Assembly: GCF_022179525.1 (NCBI RefSeq)
Contig: NZ_BPQX01000021.1
Coordinates: 1-64,000, forward strand
Origin: Methylobacterium persicinum
GTDB lineage: Bacteria > Pseudomonadota > Alphaproteobacteria > Rhizobiales > Beijerinckiaceae
Length of the DNA stretch: 64,000 nucleotides
Reading direction: 5' to 3'
How positions within the stretch are numbered: position 1 is the stretch's first letter; each line of letters starts with the position of its first letter. A model generated the notes under the pieces. The model ran no database searches. It was given only the letters and a program-made list of their open reading frames with translations, and was not told the origin of the DNA. The position numbers and the translations under genes were made by a program. Below are positions 16,948 to 26,398 of the stretch, in pieces.

Positions 16948-17636
16948 TCCTCGATCCGGAGCCGGCCGGCGTTCAGCACCATGCGCCGGGCATTGACGGC
17001 ATCCATGATGCCGAAGTCGTGGGTGGCGATGATCACGGACGTGCCGAGCTTGTTCAGTTCGAGGAAGAGGCGCAGCAGGCGCCGGCCGAGGGCGGGGTCG
17101 ACGTTGCCCGTGGGCTCGTCGGCGAGCAACAGGTCCGGCCGGGCGATCAACGCCCGGGCGATCGCGGCGCGCTGCTTCTCCCCGCCCGAGAGGAGGGGCG
17201 GAAGGGCGTGCATCCGCTCGCCGAGCCCGACCCAGCGTAGCAATTCCACCACCTCCGCCCGGTAGCTCGCCTCCGAGCGCCCCTGCACCCTGAGGGGGAG
17301 GGCGACGTTCTCATAGGTGGTCAAGTGGTCGAGGAGGCGGAAATCCTGAAAGACCACGCCCATCCGCCGCCGGAGCAAAGTCAGCTTCTCGCTGGAGATG
17401 CCCGAGGTCTCCTCGCCGAAGATCGCGACCGTCCCCCGGGAGGGTCGCACGGAAAGGAGGATGAGGCGCAGCAACGTCGTCTTGCCGGCACCCGACGGTC
17501 CGGTCAGGAACTGGAACGAGTGGGGCGCGATGCGGAAGCTCACGTCGGAGAGCACCTCCGGCCCGAGGCCGTAGCGCATGCCGACATGCTCGAACTGCAC
17601 CACGGGCCGCTCGGCCCCCGGCAGCAGGCTCTTCAT
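16944..17636 (-). CDS. ftsE: Cell division ATP-binding protein FtsE
   Basis: 230 residues from the ATG at 17636. A longer frame starting at 17777 adds 47 residues without FtsE similarity. The ABC ATPase motifs are complete: Walker [11 protein letters not shown], signature [15 protein letters not shown], Walker [13 protein letters not shown] and the H-loop ATHD. FtsE binds ATP at the membrane and drives FtsX to control amidase or hydrolase activation at the septum. Its 3' end overlaps the ftsX start by four bases. The gene is divergent from a zinc-ribbon protein gene, an order frequent in alphaproteobacteria. Confidence 0.92.
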   Translation of the reverse strand: MKSLLPGAERPVVQFEHVGMRYGLGPEVLSDVSFRIAPHSFQFLTGPSGAGKTTLLRLILLSVRPSRGTVAIFGEETSGISSEKLTLLRRRMGVVFQDFRLLDHLTTYENVALPLRVQGRSEASYRAEVVELLRWVGLGERMHALPPLLSGGEKQRAAIARALIARPDLLLADEPTGNVDPALGRRLLRLFLELNKLGTSVIIATHDFGIMDAVNARRMVLNAGRLRIEE

Positions 17637-17837
17637 GGATGCCTGAACGTTCAACGCAGTCCCGCTGCTTCGCCCGAAGGCAGGGATTGAGAACCACCGC
17701 GCGGGCCGCTCCGCGGGCGCGGCGGCAGCCCTGGCGGCTTCACGCGAGGTTAACTCCGTTCCGGCACCATTTCTCAAGAGTTTTTCTGCCGCCAGCCGTC
17801 GCGGATGGCGGGAGCGGCCGCATCGAGTACCCCGCCG

Positions 17838-18635
17838 ATGTTGATCACCTGCCCGACCTGCGCCAGCAGCTATCGCATCGATGCGGCCAAGATCGGACCG
17901 GAGGGCAAGTCGGTTCGGTGCGCCGCGTGCCGGGAAACGTGGTTCATCACCCCCGACGCCGCCGAAGAGGAGGCCCCGGAGGCCGCCCTCGCGACGCAGG
18001 ACGAGGCCCCGTCCGACCCGGTGGCCGACGCCGCCTGGGAGGAAGCCACCGCCGCCGTCCGGGACAACGCCGTCCCCGAGGGCGACGGCGCGGACAAGGA
18101 GCCCGCACCCCGCAAGCGGAAGCCCCCCGGCAAAAAAGCCCCCGCCAGGAAAGGCGGGGCGAAGCGGCGGCCCTCATCCGGAAAAGGCTTTCCCCTGTCG
18201 CCGCCTGCGATCGGCCTCCTCGTCCTGCTCGCCGCCCTGCCGATCGCCTGCCTCGCCCGGTCGAGCGTGGTCGGCCTCGTGCCGCGAACCGCGTCATTGT
18301 TCTCGGCTATCGGCCTCCCGGTGAACCGCCGCGGACTGGAAATCCGCGACGTGGTCGCCTTCCAGAGCCCGGCGGCGGAGGACCGTGGGGCCGAACTGGT
18401 GGTCGAAGGCGACCTCGTGGGTGTGGGGCAGGGGGACGTGCCTGTGCCGGGCCTGCAGATCGAGATCAGCGATGCCGCGGGCAAACCCCTGCGCGTGTTC
18501 CCCGCCCGGGCGCCGCGGTCGGTACTGGGCGCGGGAGAAACTGCCCGCTTCCGGGCCCGGCTCGCCGATCCGCCGGCCGCAGGCCGGGGGGTCCTTCTCC
18601 GTTTCGCCGATGCGGAGACAACCGACCGGCACTGA
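17838..18635 (+). CDS. MJ0042-type zinc-ribbon protein with C-terminal DUF3426-like domain
   Basis: 265 residues from the ATG at 17838. The N-terminus is an MJ0042 zinc ribbon with two CxxC pairs (CPTC near residue 5, CAAC near residue 27, followed by WF). A long acidic then Lys/Pro/Ala-rich low-complexity stretch follows. A single membrane helix lies at about residues 125-143 (AIGLLVLLAALPIACLA), with a C-terminal periplasmic beta-rich domain (RGLEIRDVVAFQ...LVVEGDLVGVG). This is a standard alphaproteobacterial layout, often divergent from ftsE. The function is unknown, and a role near division or envelope assembly is inference from position. Confidence 0.8.
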   Translation: MLITCPTCASSYRIDAAKIGPEGKSVRCAACRETWFITPDAAEEEAPEAALATQDEAPSDPVADAAWEEATAAVRDNAVPEGDGADKEPAPRKRKPPGKKAPARKGGAKRRPSSGKGFPLSPPAIGLLVLLAALPIACLARSSVVGLVPRTASLFSAIGLPVNRRGLEIRDVVAFQSPAAEDRGAELVVEGDLVGVGQGDVPVPGLQIEISDAAGKPLRVFPARAPRSVLGAGETARFRARLADPPAAGRGVLLRFADAETTDRH

Positions 18636-18764
18636 GGGAAGCGGAGGCCGGGCCACAGCACCGCGACACTCCGCAGCGCCCCGCGGGCTGTGCGGCGGCG
18701 CGCTGCCGGCTATAGGTGCTGATGCGCCCTGCGCCGAAGGCCGCGCCGCCCGGGATTTACCGCG

Positions 18765-18950
18765 ATGTCGTCCAACACCCTCGTCCTCATCGCCTGTCTC
18801 GCCGTCGCGATGGTCCTCGTGCTCGGCCTCGCCAACATGATGCGTGGTGGCAGCGCGAACGTCTCCCAGCGGCTGATGCGCCTGCGCGTGCTGCTGCAGT
18901 TCGTGGCAATCGTCCTGATCATGGGCGTGGTGTGGTGGCGTTCCGCCTGA
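18765..18950 (+). CDS. Twin transmembrane protein (61 residues)
   Basis: Two hydrophobic helices, residues of about 5-24 (TLVLIACLAVAMVLVLGLAN) and 40-58 (RVLLQFVAIVLIMGVVWW), are joined by a polar loop with GGSANVSQRLMRLR, a HIG1-like turn. Such 'twin transmembrane' proteins are very often encoded directly before cob(I)alamin adenosyltransferase genes in alphaproteobacteria. Here a PagL-like gene lies between them. The function is unknown. Related HIG1-domain proteins act with respiratory complexes. Confidence 0.75.
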   Translation: MSSNTLVLIACLAVAMVLVLGLANMMRGGSANVSQRLMRLRVLLQFVAIVLIMGVVWWRSA

Positions 18951-19086
18951 GGGGCCGAGGCGCACTGTGACCCGGGCGCCGCATCCCTGGCATTTCCAAG
19001 GGGCGGCGGATGAAACCGGGCGCAACGGCTGAGCTCCGTGGTAGTCTCGGCGCATTGAGTTGCACTCGTTTGCCCACCGAGACCGT

Positions 19087-19719
19087 ATGACCGCCTCCTT
19101 CCGCGTCCTCGTCGTTGGCCTCGTCACCGGCGCCGCCCTCGTGCCCGCCGCCGCCGCCGATCTTGGCACCTACCGCGCCCCGGTGGCCTACGCGGCCCCG
19201 GTGCAGCCCCTCAGCTTCGTGTCCGAGATCAGGATCGGCGGCGCGGTGCAGGATCCGGGCAGCGCCGAGGGCAAGGCCCGGGGGTTCAGCACGGAGAACG
19301 TCAACGGCGAAGTGCTGCTGGCCAAGCCGGTGGTCTTCCAGGATCCCTTCTGGCAGGCCTTCATCCCGCGGCCGACCGTGGGCGGCAGCTACAACACCGG
19401 CGGCCGGACGAGCTACGCCTATCTCGGCGCGACCTGGACCGTGGAGATCCTGCCCGAGACCCTCGGCCACCGCATCTTCCTGGATGGGTTCTTCGGCGGC
19501 GCGGCCCATAACGGCTATACCGGCCCGAAGGTCTTGACGCCCTATGGCTTCAACACGCTGGGCTGCTCGCCGCTCTTCCGGGAAGCGGCTGCCCTCGGCT
19601 ATCGCCTGACCGAGCATTGGTCCATCATGGCCACCGTCGAGCATATGTCGAACGCCGGCCTGTGCGCCAACAACCGCGGCCTGACGAACTTCGGCGGCAA
19701 GCTCGGCTACACGTTCTAA
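19087..19719 (+). CDS. Lipid A 3-O-deacylase, PagL-like acyloxyacyl hydrolase
   Basis: 210 residues from the ATG at 19087. A TTG at 19060 would add nine. A signal peptide (FRVLVVGLVTGAALVPAAAA) is followed by a small outer-membrane beta-barrel of alternating aromatic strands. The C-terminal motif EHMSNAGLCANNRGLTNFGG contains the His-x-Ser-Asn catalytic signature of PagL, and the protein ends with Phe as outer-membrane barrels do. PagL removes the 3-position acyl chain of lipid A at the cell surface, changing endotoxicity and membrane packing. In family terms this is the alphaproteobacterial acyloxyacyl hydrolase branch. The substrate here is inferred. Confidence 0.8.
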   Translation: MTASFRVLVVGLVTGAALVPAAAADLGTYRAPVAYAAPVQPLSFVSEIRIGGAVQDPGSAEGKARGFSTENVNGEVLLAKPVVFQDPFWQAFIPRPTVGGSYNTGGRTSYAYLGATWTVEILPETLGHRIFLDGFFGGAAHNGYTGPKVLTPYGFNTLGCSPLFREAAALGYRLTEHWSIMATVEHMSNAGLCANNRGLTNFGGKLGYTF

Positions 19720-19764
19720 GGCGCGCCCGCTGACCCGGCGCGCGTTGCGCGGGGGGAGCGACCC

Positions 19765-20337
19765 TTGGTCAAGCTGAACCGGATCTATACTCGTACCGGC
19801 GACAACGGCACCACCGCCCTTGCCGATGGGCAGCGCAGGTCCAAGGCGGACCTGCGCGTCGAGACCTACGGCACGGTGGACGAAACGAATTCCTGCGTCG
19901 GCCTCGCGCGGCTGCATGCGGACGAGCATCTCGACCGCATGCTCGGTGCCGTCCAGAACGACCTGTTCGATCTCGGGGCGGACCTCGCGACGCCGGAAGG
20001 GCCCGAGCCGCTGCCCTACGAGCCCCTGCGCATGGTCGCCAGCCAAGTGGAGCGGCTCGAGCGGGATATCGACGCCCTGAACGCGACGATCCCGGCGATC
20101 AAGTCCTTCGTGCTGCCCGGCGGTTCAGCCTGTTCGGCCTACCTGCACTTGGCCCGGACGGTGTGCCGCCGGGCGGAGCGGCTCGCCGTCCACCTCTCCG
20201 AAGCGGAGGGGGAGGTGGTATCGCCGGAGGCGATCCAGTACCTCAACCGCCTGTCCGACTTTCTCTTTGTTGCGAGCCGGGCGGCCAACCGCAACGGCGC
20301 CGACGATGTGCTCTGGGTGCCGGGCGCGAACCGCTGA
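19765..20337 (+). CDS. Cob(I)alamin adenosyltransferase, PduO type
   Basis: 190 residues beginning at a TTG at 19765, well placed after GGGGGGAG. No in-frame ATG lies upstream or before the conserved N-terminus. PduO/Cob_adeno_trans motifs are present: YTRTGDNGTTALADG (ATP binding), YGTVDETNSCVGLAR, RRAERLAV and the C-terminal YLNRLSDFLFVASRAANR. The enzyme transfers the adenosyl group of ATP to cob(I)alamin, making coenzyme B12 for mutases such as methylmalonyl-CoA and ethylmalonyl-CoA mutase. The electron-transfer flavoprotein genes lie just downstream. Confidence 0.9.
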   Translation: MVKLNRIYTRTGDNGTTALADGQRRSKADLRVETYGTVDETNSCVGLARLHADEHLDRMLGAVQNDLFDLGADLATPEGPEPLPYEPLRMVASQVERLERDIDALNATIPAIKSFVLPGGSACSAYLHLARTVCRRAERLAVHLSEAEGEVVSPEAIQYLNRLSDFLFVASRAANRNGADDVLWVPGANR

Positions 20338-20501
20338 GCCGGCCGGGGCGGATCGCCGGGGCGGCGCAGCCCCGCGTTGACAAGGCAGAAATGTGGCCGT
20401 TACGGTCCCGCCGCCTTCCGCGGAGGTAGGCCTTGCCCACCGGTTGTGCCGGGCCATTTCCCGCGGATTAAAGAACAATAGTGGGAAGGATCGAGACCGC
20501 C

Positions 20502-21251
20502 ATGAAGGTTCTGGTGCCCGTCAAGCGGGTCGTCGACTACAACGTGAAGATCCGCGTGAAGGCGGACGGTTCGGGCGTCGAGCTCGCCAACGTGAAGATG
20601 TCGATGAACCCCTTCGACGAGATCGCCGTCGAAGAGGCGATCCGTCTGAAGGAAAAGGGCAAGGCGACCGAAGTGGTCGCGGTGTCCATCGGCCCTCAGG
20701 CGGCGCAGGAGACCCTTCGCACCGCCCTGGCCATGGGTGCGGACCGGGCGATCCTCGTGAAGACGGACGTCAATTGTGAGCCCCTGGCAGTCGCCAAGCT
20801 CCTGAAGGCCGTGGTCGAGAAGGAGGCGCCGCAACTCGTCATCCTCGGCAAGCAGGCCATCGACGACGATTCGAACCAGACCGGCCAGATGCTGGCGGCC
20901 CTCCTCGGGTGGCCGCAGGGCACCTTCGCCTTCAAGATCGAGATGGGCGAAGGCGCGATCGACGTCACCCGCGAAGTGGATGGCGGGCTCCAGACCGTAT
21001 CGCTCCAGCTGCCGGCGATCGTGACGACCGACCTGCGCCTGAACGAGCCGCGCTACGCCTCCCTGCCCAACATCATGAAGGCGAAGAAGAAACCCCTGGA
21101 CGAGATGAACCCCGAAGGCCTCGGCGTCGACGTGACCCCGAAGCTGACGGTGTTGAAGACCGCGGAGCCGCCGGGGCGGTCGGCGGGTGTGAAGGTGGGT
21201 TCGGCCGCCGAGCTCGTCCAGAAGCTCAAGGTCGAGGCCGGCGTCATCTAG
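20502..21251 (+). CDS. etfB: Electron transfer flavoprotein beta subunit
   Basis: 249 residues from the ATG at 20502, since AAGGATCGAG precedes it. A GTG at 20481 would add MGRIETA. Family motifs are [75 protein letters not shown] and the C-terminal ADP/AMP-binding region. EtfB pairs with EtfA to carry electrons from acyl-CoA dehydrogenases to ETF-quinone oxidoreductase. etfA starts 71 bp downstream, with a perfect hairpin in the gap. Confidence 0.95.
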   Translation: MKVLVPVKRVVDYNVKIRVKADGSGVELANVKMSMNPFDEIAVEEAIRLKEKGKATEVVAVSIGPQAAQETLRTALAMGADRAILVKTDVNCEPLAVAKLLKAVVEKEAPQLVILGKQAIDDDSNQTGQMLAALLGWPQGTFAFKIEMGEGAIDVTREVDGGLQTVSLQLPAIVTTDLRLNEPRYASLPNIMKAKKKPLDEMNPEGLGVDVTPKLTVLKTAEPPGRSAGVKVGSAAELVQKLKVEAGVI

Positions 21252-21265
21252 ATCATCGCAACGAA

Positions 21266-21298
21266 GGCTGCGCTCCCGCTTGGCGGTCGAGCGCAGCC
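21266..21298 (+). promoter_or_regulatory. Hairpin in the etfB-etfA gap
   Basis: GGCTGCGCTC at 21266-21275 pairs perfectly with GAGCGCAGCC at 21289-21298 around a 13-nt loop. No U-run follows, so it is more likely an mRNA stability or processing element within the operon than a terminator. Confidence 0.5.
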
Positions 21299-21322
21299 CC
21301 AGCAACCGGGGTTTGAACGCAC

Positions 21323-22267
21323 ATGACCACGCTTCTCTTCGTCGAACATGCGGACGGTCGGATCAAGGACGGGACGCTCAAGGCCCTCGCCGCCGCCAAC
21401 CAGATGGGCGCGCCGGTCCACGCCCTCGTCGCCGGTGCCTCCGCCAAGGCCGTGGCCGAGGCCGCGGGCAAGCTGGAGGGCGTGGAGAAAGTCCTCCTCG
21501 CCGAGGATGCCGCCTACGACCACGACCTCGCCGAGCCGGTATCGGCCCTAATCGCGGCGGTGGCCGGCCCCTACGATGCCATCGTGGCCTCGGCCTCCAC
21601 CACCGGCAAGAACGTCCTGCCGCGGGTCGCAGCCTTGCTCGACGTGGCGCAGGTCTCCGACATCATCAAGGTCGTCTCGGCGGACACGTTCGAGCGGCCG
21701 ATCTACGCCGGCAACGCGATCCAGACGGTGCAGGCCCCGGGACCGAAGAAGGTGATCACCGTCCGTACCGCGGCCTTCAAGGCGGCGGGCGAGGGTGGTT
21801 CGGCCGCCTCCGTCGAAGCGGTATCCGCCGCGGCGTCCGGCGCCGGCTCGACCTTCAAGGGCGAGGAGATCGCCAAGTCCGACCGGCCGGAGTTGGCCTC
21901 CGCGCGGATCATCGTTTCGGGCGGTCGCTCCCTCGGCTCGGCTGACAAGTTCCATGAGCTCATCGAGCCCCTGGCCGACACCCTTGGCGCCGCCGTCGGC
22001 GCCTCCCGGGCCGCGGTGGATGCGGGCTATGCCCCGAACGATTGGCAGGTCGGCCAGACCGGCAAAGTGGTGGCCCCCGATCTCTACGTGGCCGTGGGCA
22101 TCTCCGGCGCGATCCAGCACCTTGCCGGCATGAAGGATTCCAAAGTCATCGTCGCGATCAACAAGGACGAGGACGCGCCGATCTTCCAGGTGGCCGACTA
22201 TGGCCTCGTGGGCGACCTGTTCCAGGTTGTTCCGGATTTCCAGTCGGAAATCGCCAAGGCCAAGTAA
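21323..22267 (+). CDS. etfA: Electron transfer flavoprotein alpha subunit
   Basis: 314 residues, the usual EtfA length. The N-terminal half is the Rossmann-like ETF domain ([21 protein letters not shown]). The C-terminal half binds [55 protein letters not shown], then [20 protein letters not shown]. With EtfB it forms the FAD-carrying shuttle between acyl-CoA dehydrogenases and the quinone pool. The next gene on the same strand is a 3-hydroxybutyryl-CoA dehydrogenase after a 275-bp gap, so the three fit one fatty-acid/C4-CoA oxidation neighbourhood. Confidence 0.95.
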   Translation: MTTLLFVEHADGRIKDGTLKALAAANQMGAPVHALVAGASAKAVAEAAGKLEGVEKVLLAEDAAYDHDLAEPVSALIAAVAGPYDAIVASASTTGKNVLPRVAALLDVAQVSDIIKVVSADTFERPIYAGNAIQTVQAPGPKKVITVRTAAFKAAGEGGSAASVEAVSAAASGAGSTFKGEEIAKSDRPELASARIIVSGGRSLGSADKFHELIEPLADTLGAAVGASRAAVDAGYAPNDWQVGQTGKVVAPDLYVAVGISGAIQHLAGMKDSKVIVAINKDEDAPIFQVADYGLVGDLFQVVPDFQSEIAKAK

Positions 22268-22542
22268 GGTCAGGACGCATCCGGACCGGGGCGGGGCAGT
22301 CTGCGGACGAGGCCTCGCCCCTGATATCCGCCAATTCGGCGTGCCGACGGCCATGCAATGACAACGGGGTTACGGGGATTGATCGGCCGCCAGCCTCGTT
22401 TAGGTTCCTTACTTCGTTGAGATTGGTCTAAAAGGCTGAGAGGGCGGTCGGTTCAACGTGCCGCCCCACGGTCGCTGAGGGTTGGCCAAAGCCAGCCGCA
22501 GGCCGGCAGCGGACAGGCACGGTTCGGGGGTAAGGTCTTCAG

Positions 22543-23424
22543 ATGGGCATCGAGATCAAGCGGGTCGGCATCATCGGCGCGGGCCAGATGGGCAGTGGCA
22601 TCGCGCAGGTCTGCGCCGCCGCGGGTCTGGACGTCATCCTGAACGACCGTGATCCCGCAAGACTCACGAACGGCATCGACACGATCGAGAAGGGCTATGC
22701 CCGCCTCGTCTCGAAGGGCTCCCTCGCCGAGGACGACAGTCGCTCCGCCCTGGAGCGAATCAAGCCGGTCGGCAGCTTCGCCGAACTCGCGCCCTGCGAT
22801 CTCGTCATCGAGGCAGCGACGGAGAACGAGGCGACCAAGCGCGACATCTTCACCAATCTCTGCCCGGTGCTGAGCCCCGAAGCGCTTGTGGCGACGAACA
22901 CCTCGTCCATCTCGATCACGCGCTTGGCGGCCTCCACGGATCGCCCCGAGCGCTTCATCGGGATTCACTTCATGAACCCTGTGCCGGTGATGCAGCTCGT
23001 GGAGCTGATCCGCGGCATCGCCACCGACGATACGACCTACGAAGCGGCCAAGGTCTTCATCAACAAGCTCGGTAAGACCGGAACGATGTCGGAGGATTTC
23101 CCCGCTTTCATCGTCAACCGCATTTTGCTGCCGATGATCAACGAGGCGATCTATACGCTTTATGAGGGCGTAGGCTCAGTCGAATCCATCGACACCGCGA
23201 TGAAGCTCGGGGCCAACCATCCGATGGGGCCGCTGCAGCTTGCGGATTTCATCGGCCTGGATACCTGCCTGTCGGTGATGCAGGTTCTGTACGAGGGGCT
23301 GGCCGACTCGAAGTATCGGCCGTGTCCGCTTCTCGTGAAATATGTCGAGGCTGGTTGGCTCGGCCGAAAGACCAAGCGGGGCTTCTACGACTACCGGGGC
23401 GTGAACCCGGTTCCGACCCGCTGA
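22543..23424 (+). CDS. 3-hydroxybutyryl-CoA dehydrogenase
   Basis: 293 residues. An N-terminal NAD-binding Rossmann motif, GIIGAGQMGSGIAQVCAAAG, is followed by NTSSISITRLA and the catalytic region RFIGIHFMNPVPVMQLVELI with the conserved His. The C-terminal dimerisation domain has FPAFIVNRILLPMINEAI and NHPMGPLQLADFIGLDT. The enzyme interconverts 3-hydroxybutyryl-CoA and acetoacetyl-CoA with NAD(P). In methylotrophic Rhizobiales it may serve polyhydroxybutyrate turnover or the ethylmalonyl-CoA pathway, though that role is inferred. The ATG at 22543 sits just before the IKRVGIIGAG strand. Confidence 0.92.
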   Translation: MGIEIKRVGIIGAGQMGSGIAQVCAAAGLDVILNDRDPARLTNGIDTIEKGYARLVSKGSLAEDDSRSALERIKPVGSFAELAPCDLVIEAATENEATKRDIFTNLCPVLSPEALVATNTSSISITRLAASTDRPERFIGIHFMNPVPVMQLVELIRGIATDDTTYEAAKVFINKLGKTGTMSEDFPAFIVNRILLPMINEAIYTLYEGVGSVESIDTAMKLGANHPMGPLQLADFIGLDTCLSVMQVLYEGLADSKYRPCPLLVKYVEAGWLGRKTKRGFYDYRGVNPVPTR

Positions 23425-23547
23425 CCGCCGGAAATTCCGACACGTAAACGACGGCAGGCCATCCAGGGCGGACGGGCGTTCGATGACGCCGCGCTTCCCC
23501 GGATAGCCCTGCCCGACGCTGCCTTTGAGAAAGCAGACGGCCGGCGG

Positions 23548-23850
23548 TTACTTCGCCGTGCCGCCGTTGGCGTTCTGCTGCGACGGCTGCGGGTACGACG
23601 GGTTGCCGCCGGGGACAGACGTCGAGTTGGAGCTTGAGGGGTTGGACGAACCGTTCACCGACCCGGTGATCTCCTTGCGCGACGCGTCCTGGCTCTGCGA
23701 CGCGTAGTCCTTGGGCGAATTGGCGCCGTTCCAGGTCAGCAGGCCGATCGTGGCCACCGCGAGTAGCACGAGGCTCCCCACGAGAACCCAGAGGACGGAC
23801 TTGCCGCGCTCGCCCTGTCGGCTCTCCTTCGGGGTGAGTTGCTCGGCCAT
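23548..23850 (-). CDS. Hypothetical single-pass membrane protein with Ser/Asn/Pro-rich tail
   Basis: 100 residues. A charged N-terminus (EQLTPKESRQGERGKS) leads into one membrane helix at about residues 19-39 (VLWVLVGSLVLLAVATIGLL). The remaining 60 residues are low-complexity Ser, Asn, Gly, Pro and Gln, predicted to face the periplasm. There is no recognised family. It stands between the convergent dehydrogenase gene and the quinone oxidoreductase gene. Confidence 0.65.
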   Translation of the reverse strand: MAEQLTPKESRQGERGKSVLWVLVGSLVLLAVATIGLLTWNGANSPKDYASQSQDASRKEITGSVNGSSNPSSSNSTSVPGGNPSYPQPSQQNANGGTAK

Positions 23851-23961
23851 GTGTATCCCTCGCTGGCGTCGCGGGATCCGCCTCCGAGGCGGCCCGCAAC
23901 ACGGTTTCGTTATCGGGCGGCAACGCGGGGGCGGACAGGGGGTTCCGCCGTAGAGCTTCGG

Positions 23962-24975
23962 TCAGTGGCCCGTCGTGAGCAGGATCTTGCCGAGGTGAGT
24001 GCTCGATTCCATCAGCTCGTGGGCCTCGCGAGCCCGTTCCAAGGGGAAGGTGGCGTGGGTCACGGTGCGGATCCGGCCCTCGGCGAGATGCGGCCAGACA
24101 TCCCGGCGCAGGCCGTCGGCGATGGCCGCCTTGTCCGCCTTCGGCCGGGGGCGAAGGGTCGAGCCGGTGAACGTCAGACGATTGCGCATGATCGGCGTGA
24201 TGTTCAGCCCATCCACCTTGTAGCCGCCCATCAGGGCGATCATCACGAGGCGGCCATCGGGGGCGAGTGACTTCAGGTTGCGCTGAAGATAGCTCGCGCC
24301 GATCATATCGAGGATCACATCGACGCCGCGCTTGTCGGTGAGGCGCTGGATCTCCTCGGCGAAGTCGGCCTGCTTGTAGTCGATGGCGGCGCTGGCCCCG
24401 AGTTCCTCGCAGAACCGGCACTTCTCCGCCGAGCCCGCGGTCGCGAAGACCTTTGCGCCGAACAGCTTGGCCATCTGGATCGCCGTGGCGCCGATTCCGC
24501 TCGACCCGCCATGCACCAGGAACGTCTCGCCCTCGGTGAGCCGCCCGCGCTGAATCACGTTGGAGTACACGGTGAAGAATGTTTCCGGCAGGCCCCCGGC
24601 ATCGACCAGGGACACGGAGCCGGGCCGCGGAAGGCAATGCCCGGCCTCGGCGACCGCGTACTCGGCATAGCCCCCGCTGATCACCAGGGCGCACACCTCG
24701 TCACCGGGGGAAAGGCCCTGCACACCCTCGCCAAGGGCAGCGATACGGCCCGCAACCTCAAGGCCGGGTATCTCCGTCGCGCCGGGCGGCGGCGGATAGC
24801 TGCCCGCCCGCTGGGCGACGTCGGGACGGTTCACCCCGGCGGCCACGACCTCGATGAGCACCTGCCCTGGACCTGGCTGCGGGACCGGCGCAGTCTCGAC
24901 GGCGATGACTTCCGGGCCGCCCGTCCCGTCATAGCGGATCCGGCGCATCGTCTCGGGCAGGGCGGGCGTTCCCAT
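23962..24975 (-). CDS. NAD(P)H:quinone oxidoreductase, PIG3/zeta-crystallin-like medium-chain reductase
   Basis: 337 residues from the ATG at 24975 (MGTPALPETMRRIRYDG). Upstream codons to 25020 lack family similarity. Motifs are GQVLIEVVAAGVNRPDVAQR, PGLEVAGRIAALGEG, the NADPH-binding HGGSSGIGATAIQMAKLFGA and the PIG3-type ERAREAHELMESSTHLGKIL. There are no zinc ligands, as in quinone oxidoreductases. It probably reduces quinones or other enones with NADPH in the cytoplasm. It is followed on the same strand by a hypothetical membrane protein gene. Confidence 0.85.
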   Translation of the reverse strand: MGTPALPETMRRIRYDGTGGPEVIAVETAPVPQPGPGQVLIEVVAAGVNRPDVAQRAGSYPPPPGATEIPGLEVAGRIAALGEGVQGLSPGDEVCALVISGGYAEYAVAEAGHCLPRPGSVSLVDAGGLPETFFTVYSNVIQRGRLTEGETFLVHGGSSGIGATAIQMAKLFGAKVFATAGSAEKCRFCEELGASAAIDYKQADFAEEIQRLTDKRGVDVILDMIGASYLQRNLKSLAPDGRLVMIALMGGYKVDGLNITPIMRNRLTFTGSTLRPRPKADKAAIADGLRRDVWPHLAEGRIRTVTHATFPLERAREAHELMESSTHLGKILLTTGH

Positions 24976-25052
24976 ATCGGCTTCTCCGGTGGCTCGTTGG
25001 CCATTCACAGGGGGTGACATCTGCGCGGCGGATGGGTTCCGGCAACGCCGGT

Positions 25053-25688
25053 TCAGCGCGTGCCGTACATCCGGTCGCCGGCATCGCCGAGGCCGGGGAC
25101 GATATAGCCGTGATCGTTCAGGTGGCTATCGATGGCGGCGGTCCAGACCGGGACATCCGGGTGCGCCGCCGCGAGGCGGGCGAGGCCCTCAGGCGCGGCG
25201 AGAAGGCAGACGAAGCGCAGATCCACCGCGCCCCGGGCCTTCAACCGGTCGAGGGCGGCCACGGCCGAGTTCGCCGTCGCCAGCATTGGGTCGAGGACGA
25301 GCACCGTCCGGTCCGCGAGGTCCGAGGGCGCTTTGAAATAATACTCGACCGCTTCGAGCGTCTCCGGATCCCGGTAGAGCCCGACATGGGCGACCCGCGC
25401 CGAAGGGAGCAGGGACAGCATCCCGTCGAGGAAGCCGACACCGGCCCGCAGAATAGGCGCAAGCACCAGTTTCTTGCCCTGGATCTGGCGGCCGACCATG
25501 CCCCCGATGGGGGTCTCGATCTCGACCGGTTCGAGGGGCAGGTCCCGCGTCACCTCGTAGGCGAGCAGCATCCCGATCTCGTTCAGGAGGCGACGGAAAC
25601 CCTGGGTCGAGCGCTCCTTGTCCCGCATGAGCGTCAGCTTGTGCTGGACCAACGGATGATCGACCACCGTGACGCGTCCGCTCGACAT
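25053..25688 (-). CDS. upp: Uracil phosphoribosyltransferase
   Basis: 211 residues from the ATG at 25688. The longer frame to 25877 adds 63 residues not found in the family. Motifs are [19 protein letters not shown] at the start, the PRPP-binding loop [18 protein letters not shown] and the uracil-binding C-terminal stretch ending [13 protein letters not shown]. The enzyme makes UMP from uracil and PRPP in pyrimidine salvage. It is transcribed as a single gene away from the DUF2852 gene upstream, which has its own terminator. Confidence 0.93.
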   Translation of the reverse strand: MSSGRVTVVDHPLVQHKLTLMRDKERSTQGFRRLLNEIGMLLAYEVTRDLPLEPVEIETPIGGMVGRQIQGKKLVLAPILRAGVGFLDGMLSLLPSARVAHVGLYRDPETLEAVEYYFKAPSDLADRTVLVLDPMLATANSAVAALDRLKARGAVDLRFVCLLAAPEGLARLAAAHPDVPVWTAAIDSHLNDHGYIVPGLGDAGDRMYGTR

Positions 25689-25818
25689 CGTCTCCCCCAG
25701 CGTGCCGTGATGCGCGAGCATTGCCGAAGCTGGCGAGCCGGCGCAACGGGCGATGGTGGTCGTCCTCTCGTTCATCCCGCACGACCCGTCATGAGATGGG
25801 TCCCGCGGGCTGACGAAC

Positions 25819-25845
25819 AAAAAAAGGGCCCGCCGAAGCGGGCCC
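25819..25845 (-). terminator. Rho-independent terminator after the DUF2852 gene
   Basis: On the minus strand an 8-bp GC stem (GGGCCCGC with GCGGGCCC, 25826-25845) closed by a four-base loop is followed by seven T residues (A at 25819-25825 on the plus strand). It lies 13 bp after the DUF2852 stop and before upp. Confidence 0.85.
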
Positions 25846-25857
25846 CTGTCGTCTGCA

Positions 25858-26334
25858 TCAGACCGTCCGAGGACCATCGGTCCCGCCCGCCCGGCGCTGG
25901 GCCATGAAGGCGTCGAACTGCTCGCGGTCCTTGGCCCGCTTCAGCTCTTCCACGAAGGCGGCGAAGGCGCGGCTTTCCTCTTCGAGGGCCCGGCGCTGGG
26001 CCTCGAGCCGGTCCAACTCCGCACGGCGGTACTCGTCGAAAGCGGCGTTGCCTGTGCCGCGGTTGGCCGCCTCGAACGCGCGGGCAAAGCGCGAGACGGG
26101 ACGGTTCTCTTTCCAGTCGCCGAAGTTGCGGCGGGCGGTGTCGCGCATCTCGTTGAAGGCCGGATAGCCCGTGAGCTTCCAGGCGAGCAACGCGAGGCCG
26201 ACGGGCCACCAGTAGATGAAACCCAGTACAATGGCGCCGATTTCGAGAGAGCGGCGCGGGAAGGGACCGGAGCGGCACACGCGGCCGCCGGTAAAGGACG
26301 AGGTCGAGGACGTGTTCACGGGCAAGCTCCGCAT
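25858..26334 (-). CDS. DUF2852 family protein
   Basis: 158 residues. A short Ser/Thr-rich N-terminus precedes one membrane segment ([23 protein letters not shown], residues of about 30-52). Conserved alphaproteobacterial DUF2852 features follow: [20 protein letters not shown] and a long charged helix ([20 protein letters not shown]) that is probably a coiled coil. The function is unknown. The gene ends at a clear intrinsic terminator, so it is probably a single-gene transcript. Confidence 0.8.
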   Translation of the reverse strand: MRSLPVNTSSTSSFTGGRVCRSGPFPRRSLEIGAIVLGFIYWWPVGLALLAWKLTGYPAFNEMRDTARRNFGDWKENRPVSRFARAFEAANRGTGNAAFDEYRRAELDRLEAQRRALEEESRAFAAFVEELKRAKDREQFDAFMAQRRAGGTDGPRTV

Positions 26335-26398
26335 ATCATGTGAACGGCGTTAACATGCGGATCGCGCAAACGGGTTTCAAGGCCCCCCAAATAGACCT

